A stretch of DNA of 64,000 nt, from the NCBI RefSeq assembly GCF_015352425.1, contig NZ_JADKNH010000006.1:248001-312000 (forward strand), written 5' to 3'. Each line of letters begins with the position of its first letter. Position 1 is the first letter of the stretch. Made by a program: the position numbers and the translations under genes. Of this stretch, positions 45,330-54,799 are shown piece by piece. The DNA is from Fusibacter ferrireducens. Its GTDB lineage: Bacteria > Bacillota > Clostridia > Peptostreptococcales > Acidaminobacteraceae. Under the pieces are notes generated by a model. The model had not been told where the DNA came from and did no database searches. It worked only from the letters and a program-made list of their open reading frames with translations.

Positions 45330-46631
45330 CTACTTTTCAGACTCTACTTTGTGCTCTAAATTAAAAGGAATTTTTATTGTGAAGGTTGCACCTTCATTTT
45401 TTATGCTCTCAACCGATATTTCGCCTTGATGTTTATTGACAATAATATCATGTGAAATACTAAGTCCAAGGCCAGTCCCTTGTCCCACAGGCTTAGTTGT
45501 AAAAAATGGATTAAAGATCTTGTTGATAAATTCCGAGTCAATCCCACCACCATTATCCTTTATGATCATATAACCATACTTTTCATCACATAATGTGGAC
45601 AATTCCACTACACCTAAATTCCCATGATTTTTTGCTTTAATCGCATGTGATGCATTTACAAGCATGTTCACCAAAACTTGCTCAATTTGCCCTTTGTTGC
45701 AATAGAGCAACTTACAGTCAGAGTAATGTTTTATAATGGTTGCAGAATACTTAATTTCATTATTGACAATAAGCAACGCTTCATCGATTAAAACATTCAT
45801 ATCTACATACTCATAAACATCTTCATCTGAAATCCTGGCAAAATTACGCATGGTCATCACTATTTTAGCCACACGTTTTAAACCTGTTTCAGAGTCGATC
45901 AACACATCTTCAAAATCCTCGAAAATGAAATCCAAGTCTCTATCTTTCCAAAGTCTCTCCATTTTACTTATAGCTTCAGCGTAATCTTCCGCTCTTTCTA
46001 TTGAACTCATCTCTCTGCTCATTGAAATAAATTCTGAAATTGAATTAACATAGTCCTTTGCAGTGGATAAATTGCTCATAACAAAGGCCAATGGATTGTT
46101 GATTTCATGTGCTATTCCTGCTGCAAGTTCACCAATTGCCACCATTTTTTCCTTTTGAACGAGATAATATTGTGCTTCTTTTAGCGCCTTATTGGTTGCC
46201 ATGAGTTCTGCATTTTGCTTTTCCATTTGAATTGCAGCGCATTTAATCTGATAGTCATTTTGAATCTCTCTTATAACCGCTTTTACTCGAGAGACAAATT
46301 CAAGCTCATTAAAAGGTTTTCTTATATAATCTGTAGCGCCATAATCAAAACATTTCTTCAATGTCTGAGTGTCTTCAATTGTCGTTAGCATGATGATTTT
46401 AGGCAAGTCTACACAGTTATTATCCATCAGTTTTTCAAGAACTTCTATACCGGAATACTTTGGCATAATAATATCCAGCAAGACCAAATCACATTTGGAC
46501 GCCATTATAAACGTCAAAGCTTCTTCACCATTAGAAGCAAAAAAGATCTCGCCCTCTATATGGTTTGCAATGAGTGTATCCCTTGCAATTGCTTGATTGA
46601 TTCTACTATCATCCACTATAAGGATTCTCAT
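45330..46631 (-). CDS. Receiver-domain/histidine kinase fusion
   Basis: A 433-residue soluble two-component protein. The N-terminal receiver (1-125) has VDDS, Asp53 in LVLLDIIMP and Lys105. A coiled-coil linker (about 130-165) leads to the kinase: His175 in [13 protein letters not shown]-box [20 protein letters not shown] and [12 protein letters not shown]. There is no membrane segment or other sensor, so input comes through phosphorylation of the receiver. No dedicated output regulator is nearby. Its 3' end meets the plus-strand riboswitch transcript head-on (9-bp gap). Confidence 0.92.
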   Translation of the reverse strand: MRILIVDDSRINQAIARDTLIANHIEGEIFFASNGEEALTFIMASKCDLVLLDIIMPKYSGIEVLEKLMDNNCVDLPKIIMLTTIEDTQTLKKCFDYGATDYIRKPFNELEFVSRVKAVIREIQNDYQIKCAAIQMEKQNAELMATNKALKEAQYYLVQKEKMVAIGELAAGIAHEINNPLAFVMSNLSTAKDYVNSISEFISMSREMSSIERAEDYAEAISKMERLWKDRDLDFIFEDFEDVLIDSETGLKRVAKIVMTMRNFARISDEDVYEYVDMNVLIDEALLIVNNEIKYSATIIKHYSDCKLLYCNKGQIEQVLVNMLVNASHAIKAKNHGNLGVVELSTLCDEKYGYMIIKDNGGGIDSEFINKIFNPFFTTKPVGQGTGLGLSISHDIIVNKHQGEISVESIKNEGATFTIKIPFNLEHKVESEK

Positions 46632-46776
46632 ATTTCACCTGCTTATCTCCACTAGGTCTCTCTACAACGTGCCTCCTTATTATTATACCAAATTTTGAGT
46701 GGATAAATCAAAGAACATAGAGAAAGCTTTCCCCACGTCCTTTAAACTTTGTTTAATATGCTGACATTCAAATTTG

Positions 46777-47868
46777 CTACTCTAAATGTTGCTTGAATCT
46801 AACAGATGCCAAAGTCAGTAAAATCAATGAAAACCCGAGCAAGAAAAGCGCCTGCTGATATATAATTTCAAGACCTACGCCTTTTACGATAATCCCTCGT
46901 AAAATTTCCAGAAAATAAGTCAAAGGGATCAAGTATCCTGCGTAAAAAATAGGCAACGGCATTGCCTCTCTAGGAAAGACAAACCCACTGAGCAGTACAC
47001 TTGGCAATATAATAAGCAATGTCATTTGCATGGCTTGAAGCTGATTTTTAGAGATTGTTGATATCATCATACCTATGGCTAAGGAACAGAAAATAAAAGC
47101 ATTTCCCAAAATCATTAATAGCATAAAACTACCCATCAAAGGTATTTTAAAGTAAAGAATCCCTATGCCAAGCGTAATGAGAAAGTCTATATTGCCAACG
47201 ACAATATAGGGAATCATCTTGCCTAAAATGAGTTCGTGTGCTCTAATAGGGGATACCATCAGCTGTTCTATCGTTCCCTTTTCTCTTTCTCTAACCAAAG
47301 AAAATGAAGTCAACATCACTGTGATATTCTGCATGATCAATCCAATAAGTCCAGGAATCGTAAAGATCGTACTCTTCATAGAGGGGTTATACCACACATT
47401 CGTTGAGAGATAAATACCTTGTTCCATACGCTGTTTCATTGTAAAGGCCTTACTGAGTAAGTTAGCACTTTGAAGCGCGGTTCTCGCAACTGTGGGATCT
47501 GAACCATCCACAATTAATTCCACCTCACAATTGCCTGTGGCAGTCAAATTTTTTGAAAAACCCGTGGGAATAATTAAAGCCGTTTTAATACGCCCTTTTT
47601 CAACTAAGCGCTGTAACTCAGAGGTATCACTTACATCCGTATAGAGTTGAAAATAGTCGCTGGTGATAAAAGATCTGACAAATTCTCTACTTTCAAAAGT
47701 TTGATCACCATCTAAAACGCCAATATATATTTGATCCACCTCAGTGTTAACCGCATATCCAAAAATGAGCATAAAGAATAGGGGCATCATGATAAGCATT
47801 GCCACACTGGCTGGATCGCGCCTGATGTGAATGAATTCTTTTATGATAATATGCTTAAATCGATTCAT
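46777..47868 (-). CDS. ABC-2 type exporter permease
   Basis: A 363-residue permease of the YbhR/YhhJ type. One N-terminal membrane helix (about 22-40), a large extracytoplasmic domain (about 45-165) and five C-terminal helices with the TSFSLVREREKGTIEQLMVSP motif (about 190-210) are seen. It overlaps the ATPase gene by 14 bp. Usually two such permeases are encoded side by side; here only one is, so it probably forms a homodimer. Confidence 0.9.
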   Translation of the reverse strand: MNRFKHIIIKEFIHIRRDPASVAMLIMMPLFFMLIFGYAVNTEVDQIYIGVLDGDQTFESREFVRSFITSDYFQLYTDVSDTSELQRLVEKGRIKTALIIPTGFSKNLTATGNCEVELIVDGSDPTVARTALQSANLLSKAFTMKQRMEQGIYLSTNVWYNPSMKSTIFTIPGLIGLIMQNITVMLTSFSLVREREKGTIEQLMVSPIRAHELILGKMIPYIVVGNIDFLITLGIGILYFKIPLMGSFMLLMILGNAFIFCSLAIGMMISTISKNQLQAMQMTLLIILPSVLLSGFVFPREAMPLPIFYAGYLIPLTYFLEILRGIIVKGVGLEIIYQQALFLLGFSLILLTLASVRFKQHLE

Positions 47869-48658
47869 CTTTTGCCTCCTTTTCCTTGATAAATCTCAAG
47901 TTGTCAAAAGAATGCTTTATGCTTGTATGCGTTACCTCTTCAACCAATTCTATAAAAACATCTTCAAGATTATTCGCATTATGAGTTTTAATAAGCGCTT
48001 TTGGAACACCTTCAATTAATTTTCGACCACTGAAGATAAACCCGACTCGATCACAACTTTGAGCTTCATCCATGTAATGTGTTGTGACCAATATGGTGAT
48101 TCCCTGCCTAGATAATTCAAAGAGCATCTCCCAAAACAATCTTCTGGATACTGGGTCGACGCCTGCTGTGGGTTCATCTAAAATGAGTAACTTGGGCTTA
48201 TGAATAATAGCGCATCCAAGTGCCAATCGTTGTTTCCATCCCCCAGACAAATGTCCTGTAAGTTGATGTTCTCTGCCATTAAGGCCTGCCATTTCAACAA
48301 TTTGAACAATTCTTTCCTTGATCTCATTTTTGCTCAATCCATAGATATTAGCAAAAAAGGTGATATTCTCTATAACGGTTAAATCCTCATACAAGCTAAA
48401 TTTTTGTGACATATAACCTATACCATTTTTTATGAGATTGCTGTGCTTGTAAACATCATAGCCCAGAACACGCCCTGTCCCGCCACTGGGTTTAATAACA
48501 CCGCATATCATCTTAATTGTCGTTGATTTGCCCGCACCATTCGGTCCCAGCAATCCATAGATTTCGCCTTTCTCTATACTCAACGATACTTCCTTAACTG
48601 CTTTCAAATCACCATAGTCTTTTTGAATTTTGTCCAAAATAATAATGGGTTCATTCAT
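47855..48658 (-). CDS. ABC transporter ATP-binding protein
   Basis: A 267-residue ATPase of the multidrug-export DRA/YbhF type. Walker A GLLGPNGAGKST (about 34-45), Q-loop MSQKFSLYEDLT, signature LSGGWKQRLALG (about 138-149), Walker B LLILDEPTAGVDP and the H-loop TTHYMDEA are in order. It overlaps the HlyD gene by 4 bp (ATGA) and the permease gene by 14 bp, so all are translationally coupled. Confidence 0.95.
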   Translation of the reverse strand: MNEPIIILDKIQKDYGDLKAVKEVSLSIEKGEIYGLLGPNGAGKSTTIKMICGVIKPSGGTGRVLGYDVYKHSNLIKNGIGYMSQKFSLYEDLTVIENITFFANIYGLSKNEIKERIVQIVEMAGLNGREHQLTGHLSGGWKQRLALGCAIIHKPKLLILDEPTAGVDPVSRRLFWEMLFELSRQGITILVTTHYMDEAQSCDRVGFIFSGRKLIEGVPKALIKTHNANNLEDVFIELVEEVTHTSIKHSFDNLRFIKEKEAKDESI

Positions 48659-49674
48659 TCTATTACACCTGCCTCAAGTTCAACATCTACCATCATGCCG
48701 CTATGAAGTTCAGCACGTTCTTCGAGATTCGCTTTCACTTTAAAAACAAGGCTTTGTCGGTCTGCTTTTGTCGAAATATTTTTAGGCGTAAACTGTGCAT
48801 AATTTGATATTTCAGTAATTTGGGCCCCAACGGTCTCACCAGAACCATCCAGTGTGAGTTTAATCTGCTCACCGAGCTCAATTCTAGAAAAATCCGCTTC
48901 TGACACGTAAAATTGCACATAAAGGCTATCTTCCTCGAGCAAATCCGCTAAAACAGTACCTGTGGATAAGATTTCATTTTCATTAAAGTACATATGTCGT
49001 ACAATACCATTGGATGGTGCAAGTATACGCGTTTCTTCTATTTTTTTCTCTATGCTTTGAAGTGAAATTTCAGAGAGCTTTAAATCAGATTTGGCAATTT
49101 CTATTGTGTGCAAGTTCGTCCCTGCCAGCAAATCATCATAAGTCAGATTGACCTTCTCATACTCTTTCTTTAAAATATTTAGATCTGTCAGAGCACGTTG
49201 ATATGACAAATTAAGCTGATCCACTTGATCTGTACTGATAGCGTTGTTTTCCAGCAACTTTTTAGCATCTTCCAGCGCCTCTTGCTTTATTTTTAAATCA
49301 TCTGTAGCCAGTCCAATTTTTAATTTGAGACTCTCTTGCTGTATCATAAGTTGTTCGAATTCATTTGCATCTGCCCCTTCTATTAAAAGATCCAGCTTAT
49401 TTTGCTTCATGGCAATTTCAGATACAATTTTATCCCTTTGAAATACCAACTCACTGTCATCGACAACTGCAATTAGGTCTCCTTTGGCAACAGTTTGGCC
49501 TTCTTTTACCTCAATTTCCATGATTTTTCCACTTGTCTGTGACATTGCCTTCGTGATATTGCGCTCTATAAACCCTGTGTATATAGGTTCCAAATCTGAT
49601 TCGCCTGTACTGGTGTAAAACCATACACTGCCCAAAATAACAACTACCATCCCTATAAAAATTCGCTTCTTCAT
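48655..49674 (-). CDS. HlyD-family periplasmic-adaptor-like protein
   Basis: A 339-residue membrane-fusion protein. An N-terminal signal anchor (about 5-21), the split lipoyl domain (GKIMEIEVKEGQTVAKGDLIAVVDD, start about 50, and APSNGIVRHMYFNENEILSTG near 215), and a long coiled-coil hairpin (about 80-205) fit the YbhG/HlyD pattern. In a Gram-positive it works outside the membrane with the ABC-2 permease. Second gene of the tetR-hlyD-ATPase-permease operon. Confidence 0.93.
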   Translation of the reverse strand: MKKRIFIGMVVVILGSVWFYTSTGESDLEPIYTGFIERNITKAMSQTSGKIMEIEVKEGQTVAKGDLIAVVDDSELVFQRDKIVSEIAMKQNKLDLLIEGADANEFEQLMIQQESLKLKIGLATDDLKIKQEALEDAKKLLENNAISTDQVDQLNLSYQRALTDLNILKKEYEKVNLTYDDLLAGTNLHTIEIAKSDLKLSEISLQSIEKKIEETRILAPSNGIVRHMYFNENEILSTGTVLADLLEEDSLYVQFYVSEADFSRIELGEQIKLTLDGSGETVGAQITEISNYAQFTPKNISTKADRQSLVFKVKANLEERAELHSGMMVDVELEAGVIE

Positions 49675-49699
49675 GATAGACTCCTTTTCTACTCTATAT

Positions 49700-50317
49700 T
49701 TATGAGTTGAGCATTATACCCTTCATCAAAATCCTTTTGACTTGCAACATTTCTCTTTTGATTTCAACTTCATCAAAGGGTTGATTCATAATGACTCTTT
49801 TGAGAACACTACTAAATAAGCCTGATGCTATCATTCTTAAAATAATTTCATCATCAAGCTCGGGATCAATGAGTCCAAGGTCTCTTTGAACTTTCATAAA
49901 TACTCTAAAATCCTTAAAAATAGGATTTACAACTTGATCTAATACAAGGTCTCTCAAATCCGTGTGATACTGCACCTCAGTCAACATAACTTTCAACAAG
50001 GCATGATTTTTTAAAATGAGCTGAATTCGATCTTCTATGATCATGTCAAATACTTCATCCAGTGATTTATCTGCGCTACTTGTTAAAATTCTCTGTATGG
50101 GTTTGTAGGCAAGTTCTCTTCCTAAAACTTCAATTGCCTTATTGACAATAGCTGTTAAAAGGCCCTTCTTCGTTTTATAATATTTAAAAATAATGGCTTC
50201 ACTTATATCGGCCAAAATTGCAATTTCACTTGTCTTCGTTGCATTATAGCCTTTTTCAGAAATAATTTGCACTGCAGCATTTAATATTTGTTTCTCCGTT
50301 TCTTCACGTTTACCCAT
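49700..50317 (-). CDS. TetR-family transcriptional regulator
   Basis: A 205-residue regulator with the N-terminal helix-turn-helix (about 8-55; AAVQIISEKGYNATKTSEIA then EAIIFKYYKTKKGLL) and a ligand-binding C-terminal domain. It opens the export operon and probably represses it through the 14-bp palindrome between its promoter and start codon. Strong GAGGGAGG site before ATG. The ligand is likely an exported toxic compound; this is inference. Confidence 0.92.
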   Translation of the reverse strand: MGKREETEKQILNAAVQIISEKGYNATKTSEIAILADISEAIIFKYYKTKKGLLTAIVNKAIEVLGRELAYKPIQRILTSSADKSLDEVFDMIIEDRIQLILKNHALLKVMLTEVQYHTDLRDLVLDQVVNPIFKDFRVFMKVQRDLGLIDPELDDEIILRMIASGLFSSVLKRVIMNQPFDEVEIKREMLQVKRILMKGIMLNS

Positions 50318-50343
50318 TTAAAACCTCCCTCTTTACAAAAGTG

Positions 50344-50394
50344 AGTAAGTACTTACTTTCTTACTAATTATACACCTTTCTCCCCGGGAGTCAA
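50344..50394 (-). promoter_or_regulatory. Promoter and operator of the TetR-controlled export operon
   Basis: TTGACT (50394-50389), 16 bp, TATAAT (50372-50367) on the minus strand. Directly downstream is the perfect 14-bp palindrome AGTAAGTACTTACT (50344-50357), placed to block transcription start. Confidence 0.75.
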
Positions 50395-50567
50395 TAAAAA
50401 AAAAAGCGACAATTCAAACGCATCCTATCAATGATAAGTTAAAAAAGCATTATGACGCAAATCTCTTACTTGCCTTAAAGCTTAATTTATCTTATAACAG
50501 AATGTTTTTAAATTGCCGCGCTTAAACGCTATTGACTTATACTTGTTCCCTTTAAACAACATGTTTT

Positions 50568-51053
50568 TTATTTTAATGTGATTTTGCAAACAACATCGCC
50601 TTTTTTCAAAATACCATAATGAACCTTAATCGTCTTAATGGACTGCATTTCTGTAAAAACAACAGGTGTAATCGTTTCTTTATTCAACGCTGTTATTATG
50701 TCACTATTAAAATTTAAAAGTGCTTGCCCTGTTTTTATAGTACATGGCGGTTCTAATAATCTTTCAAACCCTTCACCTTTTAGCTCAACTGTATCGATAC
50801 CCACATGAATGATCATTTCAACCCCTTCTTTAGATTGAATTCCAATGGCATGATTTGTTGGAAATATTTGAATCAATTCTCCATCACAAGGGCTACAAAT
50901 TGTATTAATACCTGCCTTTGGCAAAATTGCAAAACCATCTCCAAGCATTTTTTGAGAAAATACGTGATCGGGGACCGTCTTTAAATCGACCACCTCACCT
51001 TCAAATGGCATCTCAATACGAACCGATTTTGAATTTTTTAAAAAATTAAACAT
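50568..51053 (-). CDS. PTS glucose-type IIA component
   Basis: A 161-residue phosphocarrier protein of the Crr/IIA-Glc family. The active His83 is in EMIIHVGIDTVELKGEGF and the second His68 in PTNHAIGI. The fold starts with PFEGEVVDLKTVPD. It would pass phosphate from HPr to the IIB domain of the transporter encoded upstream. A perfect hairpin sits between the two genes. Confidence 0.92.
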   Translation of the reverse strand: MFNFLKNSKSVRIEMPFEGEVVDLKTVPDHVFSQKMLGDGFAILPKAGINTICSPCDGELIQIFPTNHAIGIQSKEGVEMIIHVGIDTVELKGEGFERLLEPPCTIKTGQALLNFNSDIITALNKETITPVVFTEMQSIKTIKVHYGILKKGDVVCKITLK

Positions 51054-51109
51054 CTGACACCGCCTTCTTTGTGCTCAATACATATTTATTGTTGTCCTAT
51101 CATATCATG

Positions 51110-51144
51110 AAATCCTTCAAAGAGACTATCTCTTTGAAGGATTT
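51110..51144. other. Perfect intercistronic hairpin between PTS IIBC and IIA genes
   Basis: A flawless 16-bp stem (AAATCCTTCAAAGAGA and its complement) with a 3-nt loop, 12 bp behind the IIBC stop. The minus-strand side lacks a T-run, so it may act as mRNA processing or stability element, or as a weak terminator. Confidence 0.6.
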
Positions 51145-51156
51145 ATTTTACATAGG

Positions 51157-52527
51157 CTACCCTAAAATTTGTTTCATTTCTTCCGCAATAAGTTCTGCTT
51201 TTGTACCTACTATAACTTGAATATTTGTATTACTTGGTTTTATTGAACCTGATGCACCCAGCTTTTTAAGCGCTTCTTCATCTACTTTGTCATTCGTTTT
51301 GAGCGTCATTCTGAGACGTGTTATACAAGCATCCACTTCTATAATATTTTCTTTTCCCCCCAATGCATTGACATAACCAAATGCGACATTGGAAATACCC
51401 AGTTCTTCAATGAGCTCATCATTGCCACTTTCATTTTCACCCCTACCAGGCGTTTGCAAGTCAAGCTTCTTAATGACAAATACGAACACCACATAGTAAA
51501 TTGCGCCAAATATCAATCCTACTGGAATCAATAAAAACGCCTTTGTTGCCAATCCAAAGTTTAAGAAATAATCGATCGCACCCGCTGAAAATCCAAAACC
51601 ATGTAAAATGCCAAGGCTTGAAACAACTGCCAAGGAAATACCTGTTAAGACAGCATGCACAAAATATAAGACTGGTGCAAGGAACATAAACATAAATTCG
51701 ATTGGTTCAGTAATCCCAGTCAAAAAGGAAGTAAATGCAACTGAAAATAGCATGCCACCAACTGCTGCTCTGTTTTCTTTCTTTGCAGTCGTATACATAG
51801 CAAGTGCCACTGCAGGAAGACCAAACATCATTACTGGGTAGAAACCTGCCATAAATGTACCTGCAGTTGGATCGCCAGCAAAAAATCTGCTCAAATCACC
51901 CGTTGCACCGCCGTATTCACCAAATATAAACCATAAGAATGAGTTGAGCACATGATGTAATCCGACTGGAATCAACAATCTGTTGAGGAATCCGAATACG
52001 CCTGCACCAAGCGCACCTGCACTTATAATCCAAGTGCCAAGCGAATCAATACCCAACTGAATTGGCGGCCAAATGTAACCGAATAAAACCCCAAGCACCA
52101 AAGCGCAAAGAGATGTGACAATTGGAACAAATCGCTTACCGCCAAAGAATCCCAACCAATCTGGCAATTTAATATCATGGAATTTGTTATAGAGTACACC
52201 TGCCATAATACCTGCGATCATACCCGCTAAAACCCCCATGTTAATTTTAGGATTTATTGCAGTTGTAACGTCTTTAATGACAAGATATCCAATTGCACCA
52301 GCAAGTCCTGCGGCCCCTTGATTACTTTTAGCAAGTCCAAATCCAACCCCAATTGCAAATAAAAGTGCTAAATTGTTAAAAAGTGCGCCACCAGCCGCTG
52401 AGATAATCGGAATATTAAAGACATCTGGCTGACCAAGTCTCAGTAAGAGTGCTGCAACGGGTAATGCTGCAACTGGTGTCATCAATGCTTTTCCGACTCT
52501 TTGAACGTTTCCAAAACCTTTGTTCAT
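51157..52527 (-). CDS. PTS IIBC transporter, glucose/N-acetylglucosamine family
   Basis: A 456-residue sugar permease. The IIC domain (about 1-350) has MTPVAALPVAALLLRLGQ, the conserved LTGITEPIEFMFMFLAP loop (about 275-291) and ILHGFGFSAGAIDYFLNFG, a sequence more like NagE than PtsG. The IIB domain (about 380-456) carries the phospho-cysteine in VDACITRLRM. The IIA domain is separate, encoded downstream. GGGAGG supports the ATG at 52527 rather than an earlier one. Transcription is controlled by the RAT/terminator in front. Confidence 0.9.
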   Translation of the reverse strand: MNKGFGNVQRVGKALMTPVAALPVAALLLRLGQPDVFNIPIISAAGGALFNNLALLFAIGVGFGLAKSNQGAAGLAGAIGYLVIKDVTTAINPKINMGVLAGMIAGIMAGVLYNKFHDIKLPDWLGFFGGKRFVPIVTSLCALVLGVLFGYIWPPIQLGIDSLGTWIISAGALGAGVFGFLNRLLIPVGLHHVLNSFLWFIFGEYGGATGDLSRFFAGDPTAGTFMAGFYPVMMFGLPAVALAMYTTAKKENRAAVGGMLFSVAFTSFLTGITEPIEFMFMFLAPVLYFVHAVLTGISLAVVSSLGILHGFGFSAGAIDYFLNFGLATKAFLLIPVGLIFGAIYYVVFVFVIKKLDLQTPGRGENESGNDELIEELGISNVAFGYVNALGGKENIIEVDACITRLRMTLKTNDKVDEEALKKLGASGSIKPSNTNIQVIVGTKAELIAEEMKQILG

Positions 52528-52641
52528 GAAAAATTCCTCCCTTTCAAAAAATAAGATAAATGCCATATATATCACAACCTTTTCACATATGTGCCAAGGT
52601 CATAATAATCCATAATATAATCCCTGTCATATACTATCCAA

Positions 52642-52712
52642 TAAAAAAGGCATGAGACAAAAAGCAATGCTCTCATTGCTCTTTGACTCATGCCTGAATA
52701 AACAGTAACACG
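52642..52712 (-). promoter_or_regulatory. RAT antiterminator/terminator before PTS IIBC
   Basis: Directly behind the antiterminator gene, the minus strand reads TGTTACTG-N6-CAGGCA, a ribonucleic antiterminator site like those bound by LicT/GlcT. It overlaps the start of a long terminator hairpin (AGGCATGAG...CTCATGCCT) that ends in TTTTTTATT. Confidence 0.85.
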
Positions 52713-53546
52713 TCAGCTTCTTCTTATGCGATCAATGTGAAGGGTCATATAGACCATCTCATTTTTGGAGACTTTCTTATTTAAAGATTTTTCAATATAT
52801 TCAACCATTTTCTCTGAAACGGCAAATGCTTCTGGAAATTGTATCTTCACCGTATCCCCCAAGGGATTCTCTATGGCTTCACCCTTTTCAATTCGATCAA
52901 GGCAATACCATAAATGGCTCACCAGCCGATCATAAATCAAAGTACCCATTTGCATTTTTTTTGCCAGCTTCTTTTCAATGATTTCAATTAAAGATTTGAT
53001 AATCCGCGTATTCTTAACAGTATCTTTCACGTCCTTTTTATGTCTTGCTGCATGTATATGAAGTGCAATAAAGCCCACTTCACTCTCTGGAATTTCAATT
53101 TGAACCGAATGACTAATCATCTGCTGCGCTTTTAATCCCATCTTATACTCCTCTGAATACAGCATTTTTATTTCATAGAGAAAGGGATTGCTAATGTCTA
53201 GTCCATTTTTAATGCGCTCAAGCGCAAAACTTATATGGTCCGATAGAACTAAAAATAACTTTTGACTTATTTGTCCAAATTCTTTTTCAGCTTCAGACAC
53301 AATTTCAGCACAAACACCTAACACAGCACTGTCAATTCCTTTGAGTAAGCTCAAATAGTGTTCTTTATACTTTTCGTCATAGGTTCTAAAGGTTCTATCA
53401 ATCTCATGATCTTCTAGGAAAATCGTTTGTCCAGCTTTTCGATTAAAACCAAGTCCTTTTCCAATTAAGATGACTTCTTGATCAGAATCATGTTCATTCG
53501 CCAATATTACATTATGATTCATGGGTTTTATAATCCTATACTCCAC
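52713..53546 (-). CDS. BglG/LicT-family transcriptional antiterminator
   Basis: A 277-residue RNA-binding regulator. The CAT domain (about 1-57; NHNVILANEHDSDQEVILIGKGLGF) is followed by PRD1 (about 65-170; SDHISFALER, ALHIHAARH) and PRD2 (about 172-277; VSHLWYCLDRIEKGE, MTLHIDRI), each with the phosphorylatable His residues. It should bind the RAT sites before the PTS gene and before its own gene, opening both when sugar is present. GTG start with GGGGGA. Confidence 0.92.
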   Translation of the reverse strand: MEYRIIKPMNHNVILANEHDSDQEVILIGKGLGFNRKAGQTIFLEDHEIDRTFRTYDEKYKEHYLSLLKGIDSAVLGVCAEIVSEAEKEFGQISQKLFLVLSDHISFALERIKNGLDISNPFLYEIKMLYSEEYKMGLKAQQMISHSVQIEIPESEVGFIALHIHAARHKKDVKDTVKNTRIIKSLIEIIEKKLAKKMQMGTLIYDRLVSHLWYCLDRIEKGEAIENPLGDTVKIQFPEAFAVSEKMVEYIEKSLNKKVSKNEMVYMTLHIDRIRRS

Positions 53547-53576
53547 AAGCTCCCCCTAAAACACCCAAATACAAAA

Positions 53577-53643
53577 ACAAAAAAGCACGAACGCTAATGA
53601 ATACTCTCATTAAGGTTCATGCCTGATTTAACAGTAACATACC
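53577..53643 (-). promoter_or_regulatory. RAT antiterminator/terminator before the antiterminator gene
   Basis: TGTTACTG-N6-CAGGCATG overlapping a terminator (GCATGAAC...GTTCGTGC, then TTTTTTG) on the minus strand. It is closely similar to the RAT before the PTS gene and implies autoregulation. Confidence 0.85.
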
Positions 53644-53667
53644 ATTTCTAATGTTTGATTTAAAAAA

Positions 53668-53696
53668 ATAATATCACCATCAAGAACTTGTGTCAA
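53668..53696 (-). promoter_or_regulatory. Promoter of the PTS/antiterminator operon
   Basis: Consensus TTGACA (53696-53691), 17 bp, TATTAT (53673-53668), about 25 bp before the RAT. Confidence 0.75.
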
Positions 53697-53708
53697 CGCT
53701 TTTTTTGA

Positions 53709-53924
53709 TCACAAGCCCCAATGATTTTGAGTTTCACGGTCTTCTTCTGCTTCTACAAAGAACACAATCGTCTCTTTTTCAAAATCAAATGCACGCCCTA
53801 TGATAATATAAAGTTTGCCTTCTACCAACAAATGATCTTCTTCCATCACCTGATACGGGTCCAACTTAAACTGATCTCTATTTAAAATTTTTAGAACCTC
53901 TTTAGCCACAATTTTTACAATCAT
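53709..53924 (-). CDS. Small protein of unknown function
   Basis: A 71-residue soluble, acidic protein with a mixed pattern of alternating hydrophobic residues (MIVKIVAKEVLKIL, LLVEGKLYIIIGRAFDF, TIVFFVEAEED), suggesting a small beta-sheet domain. GGAGG lies 5 nt before ATG. I do not recognise the family. It stands alone upstream of the PTS promoter. Confidence 0.6.
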   Translation of the reverse strand: MIVKIVAKEVLKILNRDQFKLDPYQVMEEDHLLVEGKLYIIIGRAFDFEKETIVFFVEAEEDRETQNHWGL

Positions 53925-54005
53925 AAAACCTCCATTAATGCCGTCACATATCCTTTAGAAAAGTATATACCCTCAATTAAATATTTACAACACATCTATT
54001 GCGAT

Positions 54006-54755
54006 TTATACAAACATTTCAACCGCCATTTTGGCAACCAGTGTAAAAGATACGATGACAAAGATGGGTTTGATAAATTTAGAGCCCTTGGTCACCGCTA
54101 AATGCGTGCCTACTCTGGCCCCTATCATCATGGAAATTGCCATGGGCACTGCATAGTATAACACCACTTTCCCATTGATTAAAAACAAAAATAACGCGGA
54201 TAAATTACTTGCTAAATTAAGTACTTTTCCATTAGCAGCTGCCTTTTTAAAATCAAAACCAAAGAGTTTTATTAGCGAAAATATTAAAAAGGAACCTGTA
54301 CCCGGACCAAAAAAACCATCATAAAAGCCAATTAAAATGGCTACCAATCTTCCTTTCATGTAGGTTAATCCCGAGGGCTCTTTATAATGATCTACAAGGC
54401 CTAAATTTTTATTAACAAGTGTATAGATGCCAATAATAGCAACCAGAAAAATAATCATCGCCTTCAAGAAATCTGGATTAAGACCCAAGACAACATTGAC
54501 GCCTATAGCGGATCCAATCAGTGAAAAAGGCACTAATCTTATAAGCATTTTTTTGTTGAGATTTCCCGACTTAAAATAATGATAAGCACTGCTGATTGCG
54601 CCTGTACTGGATGCAAATTTGTTAGTGCCAAGTGCTAGATGTGTTGGAATTCCTGTAGCAAGCAATGCTGGAACACTTATGAGCCCACCACCTCCTACCA
54701 TTGAATCCACAAGTGCTGCAAAAAAACCAGCTAAACAAATAATAAATAACGTCAC
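54006..54755 (-). CDS. TSUP/TauE-SafE family permease
   Basis: A 249-residue membrane protein of the sulfite-exporter (DUF81) family. It has the family's N-terminal GFFAALVDSMVGGGGLISVPALLATG (starting about 11) and the second-repeat motif GFYDGFFGPGTGSFLIF (about 137-153), with about eight hydrophobic segments. Substrates in the family include sulfite, sulfonates and thiosulfate; the one here is unknown. GTG start with GGGAGG upstream. Confidence 0.9.
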   Translation of the reverse strand: MTLFIICLAGFFAALVDSMVGGGGLISVPALLATGIPTHLALGTNKFASSTGAISSAYHYFKSGNLNKKMLIRLVPFSLIGSAIGVNVVLGLNPDFLKAMIIFLVAIIGIYTLVNKNLGLVDHYKEPSGLTYMKGRLVAILIGFYDGFFGPGTGSFLIFSLIKLFGFDFKKAAANGKVLNLASNLSALFLFLINGKVVLYYAVPMAISMMIGARVGTHLAVTKGSKFIKPIFVIVSFTLVAKMAVEMFV

Positions 54756-54799
54756 AATATCCTCCCATGTAATATCCGTTAATCTCTAAGTCAATACCT

